Below, piece after piece: positions 32,147 through 41,307 of a DNA stretch of 64,000 nt; position 1 is the stretch's first letter; each line of letters begins with the position of its first letter. The DNA is from CAVUBL01 sp963837945 (GTDB lineage Bacteria > Acidobacteriota > Thermoanaerobaculia > Multivoradales > DATKCC01): contig CAWIQD010000003.1 of assembly GCA_963837945.1 (NCBI GenBank), forward strand, positions 124,001-188,000, in the 5' to 3' direction. The notes beneath the pieces were generated by a model. The model was not told where the DNA came from. It worked only from the letters and a program-made list of their open reading frames with translations, and did not search any database. The position numbers and the translations under genes were made by a program.

Positions 32147-33031
32147 ATGCCTGCCGGAGCCCAGCGCGTCGCCGCCGGCCCCGCCGTCCACCACGTCCTC
32201 GCGCGGCTCGAGCGGGGCACGGTGCTGGTCCTGGGCGCCCCGGGCACCGGCAAGACGGCGCTCGCCGGCTTCCTGACCGCCCAGCTCGGCCGCGGTCTCT
32301 CCCGGGTGGCGCAGCTCGACGCCGACCCCGCGCAGGGCGCGATCGGGCTCGGCGCCTGCCTGGGCCTCGCGCTGACCGCTCCCTGGCGCGCTCCCGCCGC
32401 CCTCTGGTTCGTCGGCGCGGCCTCGGCTCTCGAACGGCCGCTCGCGACCGTCGTCGGAGCCGCCCGCCTCGCCGGACGCGCCCGCGACGAAGGCGCGGAG
32501 CTGGTGGTGATCGATCCGCCCGCGACCGTCGGGTCGGCGGCGGGCCGGGAGCTTCTCTATCACCTGGCGGAGGGAGCGGGGGTCGACCAGGTGGTCGCTC
32601 TGCAGCGGGGAGACGAGCTCGAGCCGCTCCTCGACGCCCTGGGCGGACGTGCCGAGGTCTACCGCATCGCGCCGCTCGCCGGCTCCCGGCAGGTGTCGGA
32701 GGAGGAGCGCCGGAGCTCGGTCGAGGCGCGGCTCCGCGCGCATCTCGCGGGCGGGATGCGTCGGCGCTTCGGGCTGGGACGGATCGTGACCGCCGGCTGG
32801 GCGCAGCCGGCCGAGGTGGTTGCGGGGACGGTGGTCGGGCTGCTCGGCGCCAAGGGCTTCTGCCTCGGCGTGGGCGTGGTCGAGGCGCTGGGCCGGGCCT
32901 CGGTCGAGGTGCTCACGCCACAGCTCGACCGGTCACGGATCGCCCACCTACAGCTCGGCGACCTGCGCTGCGAGGTCGGGCCGGGGCCTGCCCTGGGCAC
33001 TGCGGGGTCGGACCGCTCTCCCCTGTGCTAG
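32147..33031 (+). CDS. Clp1/Grc3-like P-loop polynucleotide 5'-kinase-type protein
   Basis: A 294-residue protein whose N-terminal half matches the Clp1 P-loop group: Walker A LVLGAPGTGKTALAGFL, then VAQLDADPAQGAIGLGACLG, equivalent to the lid/Walker region (D-x-D-x-G-Q) that binds the polynucleotide 5' end, and LVVIDPPATV as the Walker B strand. The C-terminal half (LLGAKGFCLGVGVVEALGRA) resembles the Clp1 C-domain. Eukaryotic and archaeal relatives phosphorylate RNA 5'-OH ends; bacterial ones are little studied. Asp-Ala instead of Gly in DADPAQ is a small departure. The stop codon lies in the first bases of the palindromic element. Confidence 0.65.
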   Translation: MPAGAQRVAAGPAVHHVLARLERGTVLVLGAPGTGKTALAGFLTAQLGRGLSRVAQLDADPAQGAIGLGACLGLALTAPWRAPAALWFVGAASALERPLATVVGAARLAGRARDEGAELVVIDPPATVGSAAGRELLYHLAEGAGVDQVVALQRGDELEPLLDALGGRAEVYRIAPLAGSRQVSEEERRSSVEARLRAHLAGGMRRRFGLGRIVTAGWAQPAEVVAGTVVGLLGAKGFCLGVGVVEALGRASVEVLTPQLDRSRIAHLQLGDLRCEVGPGPALGTAGSDRSPLC

Positions 33032-33194
33032 TGACGCGTCAACCGTCAAGTGACGTGTCCTGGCGGTCCTTCCCGCCGCTGGCGGCGTTGCTCCTCCTCG
33101 ACATAGGCCCCGCTATGCCTGCGTCGCAGCGCCTGGCCAGCGACGCGAAATCCTCGCCGGATACCCTGTCACTTGACGGTTGACGCGTCACTAG
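33028..33194. mobile_element. Palindromic MITE-like element with 27-bp perfect inverted ends
   Basis: 33028-33054 (starts CTAGTGACGCGTCAACC) is the exact complement of 33168-33194. The 113-bp interior includes GTTGCTCCTCCTCGAC and GCTATGCCTGCGTCG at 33087-33135; this core is about 80% identical over 49 bases to 2653-2701. The arms of the two elements are unrelated in sequence. CTAG at both tips may be a four-base target duplication but is itself palindromic, so this is not proof. No coding capacity. Confidence 0.6.
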
Positions 33195-33314
33195 CCTCGT
33201 GGGAACATCTCAAACACTGGATCCGGGTTCGGAGGGGCCCCCGGAACAAACGCGCGACCAGAGGCTTGCGCGGCGGGCTTCCCGTGATCTCCCGGGTCCG
33301 AAAGGAGGGGAACG

Positions 33315-33626
33315 ATGAAGGTCCGGACGCTGGCGTTCGCCGCGGGGCTGGTGGTAGCGGTGATCTGTGCCTTCTTCACGAACGCGATCCTTCCCTGGGT
33401 GGTGGGCGGGTTGGGGATCCTCGTGGGACTGCTCAACGTGACCGCCGGGGAGCAGAAGCGGTTGCTGCTGTGCGGGATCGGGCTGGTGGTGGCACTGACC
33501 GCGATCCTGGCCCAGACGTTCAACCCGGACTGGCTGAATCACGTGGTCTTCTTCGTGCGCGTGTTCGCGGCGCACGTGCTGCTCGTGGTGTCGCTGATCT
33601 GGTTCTTCCAGACGGCGAAGGACTGA
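33315..33626 (+). CDS. Small membrane protein of unknown function
   Basis: A 103-residue protein with a strong Shine-Dalgarno (AGGAGG, 8 bases before ATG). Almost all of it is hydrophobic: a first segment (TLAFAAGLVVAVICAFFTNA), a second (LPWVVGGLGILVGLLNV), a third (LLLCGIGLVVALTAILAQTF) and a fourth (FFVRVFAAHVLLVVSLIWFF), with charged residues only in the loops. No family recognised. It lies between the palindromic element and a long gene-free region. Confidence 0.75.
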   Translation: MKVRTLAFAAGLVVAVICAFFTNAILPWVVGGLGILVGLLNVTAGEQKRLLLCGIGLVVALTAILAQTFNPDWLNHVVFFVRVFAAHVLLVVSLIWFFQTAKD

Positions 33627-34504
33627 GAGCCGGGCCGAGGGCCGGGGCGGAGGGAGCCTTCGCCGCCGCCCGCCCACGGCAGGGGCCGGGGGCTCCGCCC
33701 GGTCGTCGGCTTCCGAGCCCGCATTCGGCTGGGTGCGACTTCAGGCGGCCCCTCCCACCGCCGAGAGCCTGTTCGGACCGCCGAGGCTTCGAGCCTCTAC
33801 CTCAGGCCTCCTGCTGGCGTCGCCTTGCGGTCAGCGTCGTCCCGACCGGCCTCGGGAGGGCGGGCGCGTACGCCGCCGCCGGCTCGGAGCCCCCGGCCCC
33901 TGCCTCCCACCCGGCATTGGGATACGCGGTCGCCTCTTGTGGCAAATCTACGGACTTCTCATTCGAGAGGAGATTTGCAAGGGTAGTCTGCCAGCCGCCG
34001 GCTTGGCCTTTCCCATGAGCTTCGCCTCGTCGAGCGGTCGATGAAGATCGCACTTTCGGCTCGGCTGCCGAAGGTCCGGTGCCCAGATCTCTCGACTCCG
34101 AGTCGCGCACGGCGCGACTCTCCGCTCGAGATGACAAGGAAGGGGAAGAGGGGTGGATCTCGGGTTGACGGTCTGTTCCCCAGCTCCACCCGCCGAGGTG
34201 GCCTCGGGCCAGACTTCGACGCGGGCACCGATCGGAGGGCGGGGGGCGGGGGCTTCCGAGCCGGCGAGCGGCGGACGCGCCCGCCTGGCCGAGGCCGGTC
34301 GTTGGGACATCGACCGTGAGACGAGAGCGATCGGAGCTCGTCGGCTCCGGTCGAAGTCCCTCGCCTCCCGGACAGGCTCTCGGCGGTGGAAGTCCGACCG
34401 GCGGACGGGTCGCACGACGCCGTCCGCCGTCCGAGCCCGTTTCATGCGGGCCCGGCAGCCGCCGGCCGGGCGGAAGCCCCCGCCTCCCGCCCGGCCCCGG
34501 AGCC
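33627..34504. repeat. Large imperfect inverted repeat in a gene-free region
   Basis: The left arm (about 33680-33935) is similar to the reverse complement of the right arm (about 34215-34490). Examples: CACCGCCGAGAGCCTGT at 33756-33772 is exactly complementary to 34372-34388, and GCGGGCGCG...CGGCTCGGAGCCCCC at 33860-33894 matches 34248-34284 reversed with few changes. The centre holds a short GCAAATCT/AGATTTGC palindrome near 33940-33977 and CTCGAGATGACAAGG near 34126. Neither strand shows a credible gene. Both arms translate, in one frame, to related text containing VPT.GLG.AGA, so they look like two diverged copies of one dispersed repeat. Confidence 0.6.
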
Positions 34505-34864
34505 TCAGGGCGCGAGGAACACGATCTCGCGCACCTCGCACTCCCCCACCCACTCGGGCCAGGTCTCCACGTGGAGCTGGAGGAAGCGTCGCGTCGTCTC
34601 GAGCGCCGCCTCCCGGGACGGAGCCTCCAGGATCGCGTAGCCGCCCACCACCTCCTTGGCCTCGCTGAACGGCCCGTCCGTCGTCGTGAGCCTCCCGCCC
34701 GCCACCCGCACTCGCGCCCCGGAGGCGCTCGGTGCGAGCCCTCCGGTCTCGGCCAGCGAGCCGTCCGCGAGCGAAGCCTCGACGAAGGGTCCCATCGCGT
34801 CCAGGAGCGCCTGTGGCGGCTCACCTTGGCCCTCTGAAGAACGGATGATCGAAAGGAATTTCAT
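34505..34864 (-). CDS. YCII-domain protein (DGPF family)
   Basis: A 119-residue stand-alone YCII-related domain: MKFLSIIRSSEG at the start, the family signature TTTDGPFSEAKEVVGGYAIL in the middle and a C-terminal WPEWVGECEVREI. Proteins of this type often sit beside ECF sigma factors in Acidobacteria and actinobacteria, and their reaction is unknown. No sigma factor is next to it here. ATG 34864 follows GGAAGGTG. Upstream frame extension to 34945 lacks domain similarity and was not used. Confidence 0.82.
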   Translation of the reverse strand: MKFLSIIRSSEGQGEPPQALLDAMGPFVEASLADGSLAETGGLAPSASGARVRVAGGRLTTTDGPFSEAKEVVGGYAILEAPSREAALETTRRFLQLHVETWPEWVGECEVREIVFLAP

Positions 34865-35032
34865 GGTCACCTTCCCGAAGTCCGAGAGCCGGTCGATTCC
34901 GGCGTCTTCATCGAGACGACGAGCGAGGTCGCCGCGAATCGACACCGTGGCCGCGATGAATCCGAACCTGCCCGATCCCGGGCCGGCGTGGGCGGCTGTT
35001 CGGAAGGGCCCGGTGCGGCCTGGAAGGTCGGG
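34865..35032. other. Gap between the YCII gene and the tandem repeat
   Basis: About 170 bases. It must carry the promoter of the YCII gene (minus strand), but no clear -35/-10 pair is visible. Confidence 0.3.
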
Positions 35033-35116
35033 CCGGCCGAGACGGAGCTCGGCCGCTTCACCCGGGCCCGGACTTCGTTCAGCTCGGCCGCTTCACCCGG
35101 GCTCGGACTCCGTTCA
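35033..35116. repeat. Hairpin plus 35-bp tandem duplication overlapping the glycosyltransferase stop
   Basis: GGCCGAGACGGAGCTCGGCC is followed by two copies of a 35-base unit (35046-35080 and 35081-35115) that starts AGCTCGGCCGCTTCACCCGG and ends ACTYCGTTC. They differ at two positions. The glycosyltransferase stop (35116-35114) lies in the end of the second copy. The hairpin and the CGTTCAG module are shared with the 94-bp array at 21777-22046. Confidence 0.75.
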
Positions 35117-35827
35117 GCCCGCCCGCTCCCGGTCGAAGAGCCGGTGGTACGCCGAGGCGAGCGTGATCGCCACCGTGTCCCGCACCGGGCGGTAGAAGCT
35201 CGGCACCCGATCGTGGTAGATCGTCCGCACCTTCACCTGCCCGATCCGCGCCCCCCGGTGCGCCGCCTTGATCAACATCTCCGACTCGATCGCGTAGCCG
35301 TCCGACACCAGCGCCATCCGCTCCACCAGGTCCGCCGTCACCACCCGGTACCCCGACTGACTGTCCGCCAGCACCACCCCCGTCACCCAGGAGAGCAGCC
35401 GCGTCCCGATCGTGTTCGTCCAGTACCGGTGCCTGGGAATCGCCAGCCGGTCCTCCAGGCGACCGCCCACGATCAGGTCCCACGAGCCGGTGTCCAGGGC
35501 TGCGAGCAGCGCCGGCAGATCCTCGGGATCGTGCTGGCCGTCGCCGTCCAGCATCACGATCGCCCGGAGCTCCGCCGCCGCTCCTCCCGCTCGCCGGTCC
35601 GCGAGCAGCGCCGCGAACCCCGTGCGCAGGGCCGCCCCCTTCCCCCGGTTCCGCTCGTGGCGCAGCACCTCCGCGCCGGCCCGCCTCGCCGCCTCCCCCG
35701 AGCCGTCGGTCGAGCCATCGTCGACCACCACCACCCGGGGCACGTGGCGCAGCGTCCCCTCGACCACCTCGCCGAGCGTCGCCGCGCACTGATAGGCAGG
35801 GATCACGGCGACGAGGTCATGGCGCAT
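35114..35827 (-). CDS. Family 2 glycosyltransferase (DPM1/polyprenyl-phosphate type)
   Basis: A 237-residue GT-A enzyme. Nucleotide-sugar binding motifs are clear: AVIPAYQCAATLGEVV, VVVVDDGSTDGSGE, RNRGKGAALRTGF and the metal-binding MLDGDGQHDPEDLPAL. The region GYAIESEMLIKAAHRGARIG and VPSFYRPVRDT is typical of dolichol/undecaprenyl-phosphate sugar transferases of this size. There is no C-terminal membrane segment. The sugar and acceptor are unknown. The upstream gap has a likely extended -10 (TGC TATAAC, minus strand, 35886-35881). Confidence 0.85.
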   Translation of the reverse strand: MRHDLVAVIPAYQCAATLGEVVEGTLRHVPRVVVVDDGSTDGSGEAARRAGAEVLRHERNRGKGAALRTGFAALLADRRAGGAAAELRAIVMLDGDGQHDPEDLPALLAALDTGSWDLIVGGRLEDRLAIPRHRYWTNTIGTRLLSWVTGVVLADSQSGYRVVTADLVERMALVSDGYAIESEMLIKAAHRGARIGQVKVRTIYHDRVPSFYRPVRDTVAITLASAYHRLFDRERAG

Positions 35828-35880
35828 ACGGCGGCTCGGAGCGGGCGGGTGTCGAGAGGTAACGCACTGAGTCGGTGCGA

Positions 35881-35889
35881 GTTATAGCA
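35881..35889 (-). promoter_or_regulatory. Possible extended -10 promoter of the glycosyltransferase gene
   Basis: The minus strand reads TGCTATAAC, a TGn extension plus a near-consensus -10, about 55 bases before the ATG at 35827. No good -35 is seen. Confidence 0.35.
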
Positions 35890-35954
35890 CAACCTCGGGC
35901 TCGCCCCCGCGATCCTCCGGTTTCCCGTTCCCGCGCCTTGTCTCGCGCGGAAGC

Positions 35955-35972
35955 TTGTGACATCCTTCACAG
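35955..35972. promoter_or_regulatory. Candidate Rex operator upstream of nuoA
   Basis: TTGTGACATCCTTCACAG agrees with the Rex consensus TTGTGAANNNNTTCACAA at all but two fixed positions, with the TTGTGA and TTCACA half-sites intact. It lies 92 bases before the nuoA start, and rex is the gene after nuoN. A CRP/FNR-type protein could also bind TGTGA-N6-TCACA, but neither is encoded here. Repression of the nuo operon at low NADH/NAD+ is the expected effect. Confidence 0.65.
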
Positions 35973-36063
35973 GTCCGACGGGGTCGCGTCGGCCAGGCTC
36001 CGCCCACCACGAGGAACGACAGCCTGGGTCGCATGGCGCGGCCCATCTGGAGGTACGACCGCC

Positions 36064-36471
36064 TTGCCTGAAACCTACTTCTCGGTGCTCCTCGCCCTGG
36101 GGATCGCCGTCGCCATCGGCTTAGGGCTGCTCAGCGTCTCCTACCTCGCCAGCCGCAAGCTGCGGGGGCGCACCGAGCTCTCGCCCATCGAGTCGGGCAT
36201 GCCGCTGCTCGACCAGAGCCACAAGCGGATCTCGATCCTCTTCTTCCTGATCGCCATCGACTTCATCGTCTTCGACCTCGAAGCCGCCTTCCTCTACCCC
36301 TGGGCGCTGGTCATGCGCTCGGGCGGTTGGGCGCTGTTCGGCGCGGTGCTGGTGTTCATCGCCCTGATCCTGATCGGCTACGCCTACATCTGGCGCAAGG
36401 GCGGCCTCGACCTGGGCGCGCGCGGCCGGGTCGGGAGCGCCCGCGGATGGGTCGGGAGGAGCGCGCCGTGA
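36064..36471 (+). CDS. nuoA: NADH-quinone oxidoreductase subunit A
   Basis: Membrane subunit of complex I that helps link the peripheral and membrane arms. The 135-residue protein has three hydrophobic segments and the conserved ELSPIESGMPLLDQSHKRIS and FLIAIDFIVFDLEAAFLYPW, with the acidic residues of the family. Start taken as TTG 36064 (LPETYFSVLL), ten bases after GGAGG. The C-terminus has an extra arginine-glycine tail. It is the first gene of the nuo run and overlaps nuoE by four bases; nuoB, nuoC and nuoD, its usual followers, are missing. Confidence 0.92.
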   Translation: MPETYFSVLLALGIAVAIGLGLLSVSYLASRKLRGRTELSPIESGMPLLDQSHKRISILFFLIAIDFIVFDLEAAFLYPWALVMRSGGWALFGAVLVFIALILIGYAYIWRKGGLDLGARGRVGSARGWVGRSAP

Positions 36472-36938
36472 GCTTTCCGCCCGAGGCCAAGGCCCGTCTC
36501 GCCGCGATCGTCGAGCGCTACCCCGACCCCAAGGCGGCCCTCATCCCCGCCCTCCATCTCGCCCAGGAGGTCTGGGGCGGCTGGTTGCCCGAGGAGGCGG
36601 TCGAGGCCGTCGCCGAGGAGCTCTCGCTGCCCGCCGCCGAGGTCTACGGCGTGGTCACCTTCTACGACCTCTTCCACCAGAGCCCGGTCGGCCGTCATCG
36701 CCTGCGCGTATGCACCAACCTGCCCTGCCAGCTGCGCGGCGCCGAGGAGATCCTGGCCCTGCTCGGAGACGAGCTGGGCGTCGGCGAGGACGAGGTGACC
36801 GCCGACGGCAGGTGCTCCTACACCCACTTCGAATGCCTCGGCTCCTGCGACACGGCGCCGATGATGATGCTCGACGACCACTACGAGGAGCACCTGACCC
36901 CGGAGCGGGTCCGGCGGATCCTCGAGGAGCTCGACTAG
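36468..36938 (+). CDS. nuoE: NADH-quinone oxidoreductase subunit E
   Basis: 24-kDa [2Fe-2S] subunit of the NADH-oxidising module. The start is GTG 36468: it overlaps the nuoA stop (GTGA) and GGGAGGA lies seven bases upstream, which is better than the ATG at 36447. The 156 residues contain the thioredoxin-like fold with HLAQEVWGGWLPEEAVEAVA, VYGVVTFYDLFHQSPVG, and the four cluster cysteines in CTNLPC and CLGSC. Confidence 0.93.
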   Translation: MSFPPEAKARLAAIVERYPDPKAALIPALHLAQEVWGGWLPEEAVEAVAEELSLPAAEVYGVVTFYDLFHQSPVGRHRLRVCTNLPCQLRGAEEILALLGDELGVGEDEVTADGRCSYTHFECLGSCDTAPMMMLDDHYEEHLTPERVRRILEELD

Positions 36939-36940
36939 CC

Positions 36941-38263
<1,323 letters not shown>

Positions 38264-38294
38264 GGCGGAGCTTCTCTAGGGAGCCTAACGAGCG

Positions 38295-39929
38295 ATGCCC
38301 AGCGTCACGATCAACGGCCGCACCGTCGAGGTCGAGGCCGGAACCAACGTGATCGAGGCCGCCAAGCGGGTGGGCGTGCAGATCCCCCACTACTGCTACC
38401 ACCCGCGGCTCTCGGTGGTCGGCCAGTGCCGCATGTGCCTGGTCCAGGTCGACGGTCATCCGAAGCTCCAGGCCGGCTGCTCGGTCACCGTGCAGAAGGA
38501 CGGCATGGAGATCCGCACCGACGTGCCCGAGGTCGAGGAGGCCCAGCGGGCGATGATGGAGTTCCTGCTGATCAACCACCCGCTCGACTGCTCGATCTGC
38601 GATCAGGCGGGCGAGTGCGGCCTGCAGGACTACGCCTTCAAGCACGGCCAGTCCTTCTCCCGCTTCCGCTACGAGGAGAAGCGCACCTACCCGGGCCGCG
38701 AGCGGATCCCGCTCGGGCCTAGCGTGCTCCTCAACATGAACCGGTGCATCCAGTGCACCCGTTGCGTCCGCTTCACCCGCGAGATCTCGGGCACCGGCTC
38801 GCTCGGCTTCTTCAACCGGGGCGCCAGGACCGAGATCGGCACCTTTCCGGGTGAGGAGCTCGACGACCCGCTGGCCGGCAACGTGGTCGACATCTGCCCG
38901 GTGGGCGCGCTCACCTCGACCCGCTTCCGCTTCGCCGAGCGGGTCTGGTACCTGGACAAGAAGCCGTCGCTGTGCACCGGCTGCGAGGTCGGCTGCAACG
39001 TCACCCTCGAGCACCGCCGGGGGGCGATCCGGCGCTACAAGCCGCGCTTCAACCCCGAGGTCAACGACTACTGGATGTGCGACTACGGCCGCTCGACCCA
39101 CGAGCGCTACGGCCGGCTGCCCCGCCTCGATGCGCCCCGGATCGGCGCCGGCGAGGCCGCCGAGCCGGCGACCTGGGCCGCGGCCCTCGACGCCGTTCAC
39201 CGCGCCCTGACCTCGCGCTCGACCGGCGGCGCCGTCGCGTTCCTCGGCTCGGCCGGCCTCTCCACCGAGGCCGCCTACCTGCTGGCCCAGGTCGCCGACC
39301 ACGTCGGCTCCCCGCACCGCGACGTCTGGGTCGAGCAGGGTCCCGAGCGCACGATCCCGAACACCCACGGCGGCATCTCCGGCACCGAGGCCGGCCCCAA
39401 CCGCCGGGGCGCGGAGATCGCCGGTCTGGCCACGCGCGAGAGCGGGCTGACCGCCGCCGAGCTGGTCGAGGGCGACGGCGCGGCACGGTGCGCCGTGCTG
39501 GTGGTGGCCGACAGCGACTTCGGCGCCGCCGCCCACGATCCGGTGGCGGTCGAGCGCCTGCGCCGCGCGAAGTTCCTGGTCGTCCTCGGCTGGGCCGACT
39601 CGCCGCTCGCCCGCGCCGCCGACGTGGCGCTGCCGACGGCGACCCACGCCGAGACGAGCGGCACCTTCGTCAACGTGGAGTGGCGCCTCCAGCGCTTCGA
39701 GCGGGCGTTTCCGGCCCCGGGCCAGGCGCGCCCGGCGGTCGAGGCCCTGGGCGACCTGCTCTCCCGTTTCGACTCGCGCTGGAGCGACCAGATGAGCGCC
39801 GCCGAAGTCTTCGACCGCCTGGCCGCGGAGCCCGGCCCGCTCGCCGGGCTCGCCTTCGACGACCTGCCGGCGACGGGCACGCCCCTCGAGGCACCGCGGG
39901 AGACGCCCGAGCCGGCCCTCGAGGGCTGA
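38295..39929 (+). CDS. nuoG: NADH-quinone oxidoreductase subunit G
   Basis: 75-kDa iron-sulfur subunit. Cluster ligands are all visible: N-terminal [2Fe-2S] (IPHYCYHPRLSVVGQCRMCL and QAGC), His-Cys3 cluster (HPLDCSICDQAGECGLQ), [4Fe-4S] (NRCIQCTRCVRF ... ICPVGAL) and the extra N7-type set (CTGCEVGCN ... MCDYGR). The molybdopterin-type domain is short: 544 residues overall against roughly 700-900 in many bacteria, with only VALPTATHAETSGTFVNVE of its C-terminal motifs. The frame is intact, so this is probably a natural short form. Confidence 0.94.
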   Translation: MPSVTINGRTVEVEAGTNVIEAAKRVGVQIPHYCYHPRLSVVGQCRMCLVQVDGHPKLQAGCSVTVQKDGMEIRTDVPEVEEAQRAMMEFLLINHPLDCSICDQAGECGLQDYAFKHGQSFSRFRYEEKRTYPGRERIPLGPSVLLNMNRCIQCTRCVRFTREISGTGSLGFFNRGARTEIGTFPGEELDDPLAGNVVDICPVGALTSTRFRFAERVWYLDKKPSLCTGCEVGCNVTLEHRRGAIRRYKPRFNPEVNDYWMCDYGRSTHERYGRLPRLDAPRIGAGEAAEPATWAAALDAVHRALTSRSTGGAVAFLGSAGLSTEAAYLLAQVADHVGSPHRDVWVEQGPERTIPNTHGGISGTEAGPNRRGAEIAGLATRESGLTAAELVEGDGAARCAVLVVADSDFGAAAHDPVAVERLRRAKFLVVLGWADSPLARAADVALPTATHAETSGTFVNVEWRLQRFERAFPAPGQARPAVEALGDLLSRFDSRWSDQMSAAEVFDRLAAEPGPLAGLAFDDLPATGTPLEAPRETPEPALEG

Positions 39930-39981
39930 GCGCCGTGCGACACCGACCGACCGAACCGAATCGAACTTCGAGGAGCCGCAC

Positions 39982-41004
39982 GTGAGCGTCCAAACCGTGG
40001 CCATGCTCGCAAAGCTGGCGGCCTTTCTGGTCCTCCTGCTGACCGTCGTGCCGATCATGGTCTGGGTGGAGCGGCGGGGCGGCGCCTTGATGCAGGACCG
40101 TCCCGGGCCGAACCGCCTCGGCCCCTTCGGCCTGCTCCAGCCGCTCGCCGACGCGCTCAAGTTCATCTTCAAGGAGGACGTGCTGCCGCAAGACGCCGAC
40201 CGCGTCCTCTACCTGATGGCGCCGATCCTGGCGTTGATCCCCGGCTTCTCCACCTTCGTGGTCATCCCGCTCGGGCCGACGATCGAGATCGGCGGCGAAC
40301 GGATCCCGATGATGGTGGCCGACGTCGACACCGGGGTGCTCCTGTTCCTGGCGATCGCGAGCCTCGGCGTCTACTCGCTGGTGATGGCGGGCTACGCCTC
40401 GAACAACAAGTTCTCGCTCCTGGGCTCGATCCGCGCCTCGGCGCAGATGATCAGCTACGAGCTGGCGCTCACCCTGAGCGTGGTGGCGGTCCTGCTGCCG
40501 GTGGGCTCCTTCCGGCTCGACGACGTGGTCAGCTACCAGATCGCGCACGTCTGGAACGCCATTCCCCAGTGCGTGGGCTTTCTGGTCTTCGTGATCGCCG
40601 CCTTCGCCGAGACCAACCGGCTGCCCTTCGACCTGCCGGAGGCCGAGTCCGAGCTGGTCGCCGGCTACCACACCGAGTACAGCGCGATGCGCTTCGCCGC
40701 CTTCTTCATGGCGGAGTACGCGAGCATGACGGTCCTCTCGGCGCTCGCCGCCACCCTGTTCCTCGGCGGCTGGCACCTGCCGGGGGTCGACCTCGCCGCC
40801 CTGGGGATCCTCGGCGTCGCGATCGGGGCGGTGGTGCTGCTGGTCAAGATCCTCCTCTTCCTCGGGCTCTTCGTCTGGGTGCGCTGGAGCTTCCCGCGCT
40901 TCCGGTACGACCAGCTCATGGCGATCGGCTGGAAGATCCTCCTGCCGCTCGCCATCGTCAACCTGATCTGGGTCGCTTCGGCGAGCCTTCTAGGGTGGTT
41001 ATGA
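39982..41004 (+). CDS. nuoH: NADH-quinone oxidoreductase subunit H
   Basis: Membrane subunit at the quinone site. The 340 residues contain about eight hydrophobic segments, the conserved VERRGGALMQDRPGPNRLGP, PLADALKFIFKED, FAETNRLPFDLPEAESELVA (with the key acidic residues), and WVRWSFPRFRYDQLM. GTG 39982 follows GAGGAG. The next gene expected, nuoI, is absent and replaced by about 300 bases without a gene. Confidence 0.95.
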   Translation: MSVQTVAMLAKLAAFLVLLLTVVPIMVWVERRGGALMQDRPGPNRLGPFGLLQPLADALKFIFKEDVLPQDADRVLYLMAPILALIPGFSTFVVIPLGPTIEIGGERIPMMVADVDTGVLLFLAIASLGVYSLVMAGYASNNKFSLLGSIRASAQMISYELALTLSVVAVLLPVGSFRLDDVVSYQIAHVWNAIPQCVGFLVFVIAAFAETNRLPFDLPEAESELVAGYHTEYSAMRFAAFFMAEYASMTVLSALAATLFLGGWHLPGVDLAALGILGVAIGAVVLLVKILLFLGLFVWVRWSFPRFRYDQLMAIGWKILLPLAIVNLIWVASASLLGWL

Positions 41005-41307
41005 GACCGGCAGGGAGAGGGATCGAGGTAGAGAGGGGTGATCTCTAGATGTCTGATGAGGCCAGAATCGTGACGAACGAGCCGAGCTTTCCGGCGATCC
41101 GCAAGCGCGGGCGGGGGCGTCCCCTTCCCCCCCGTGGGGTGGGAAGGGGAACGAGGGGTTGCGGGGGGCATCCGATGAATCCAGCGGTCTGGAGTAGCCG
41201 TCTCGATGAGCGCAGCCGAGATCGCTCGACGTGGGCGGGGGACCAGCGATCCATGACGCCGGAATCGGACCAGGTGCCTCGTCGGTTTGAGGCGGAGCTT
41301 TTCTAGA
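41005..41307. repeat. Gene-free gap with dispersed GC-rich hairpin repeat, copy B
   Basis: In place of nuoI. 41091-41180 aligns block by block with 25287-25372 (CCGGCGATCCG, CGGGCGGGGGCGTCCC, hairpin TCCCCTTCCC at 41120-41129 with its complement at 41141-41150, ending GCATCCGAT). A partial copy, GGGAGAGGGATCGAGG...GGGGTGATC, precedes it at 41012-41042. The last 19 bases (41288-41306, TGAGGCGGAGCTTTTCTAG) match 38261-38279 after nuoF with one difference. No nuoI remnant (no CxxCxxC ferredoxin motif) is visible. Confidence 0.6.

Noticed and set aside
33028..33194. Intrinsic terminator of the Clp1-like gene
   Set aside because: The arms are 113 bases apart and no T-run follows; the shared core with 2594-2781 fits a dispersed element better, though it may still affect termination.
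33802..34824. Minus-strand open frame across the inverted repeat
   Set aside because: It has low-complexity arginine, proline and serine content, crosses both repeat arms and the YCII gene, and has no recognisable domain or start signal.
35955..35972. CRP/FNR site
   Set aside because: TGTGA-N6-TCACA would fit, but the outer bases and the adjacent rex gene make a Rex operator the better reading; no CRP/FNR gene is seen here.
41049..41306. Small open frame in place of nuoI
   Set aside because: It has no CxxCxxC ferredoxin motifs and its translation is that of the GC-rich hairpin repeat.
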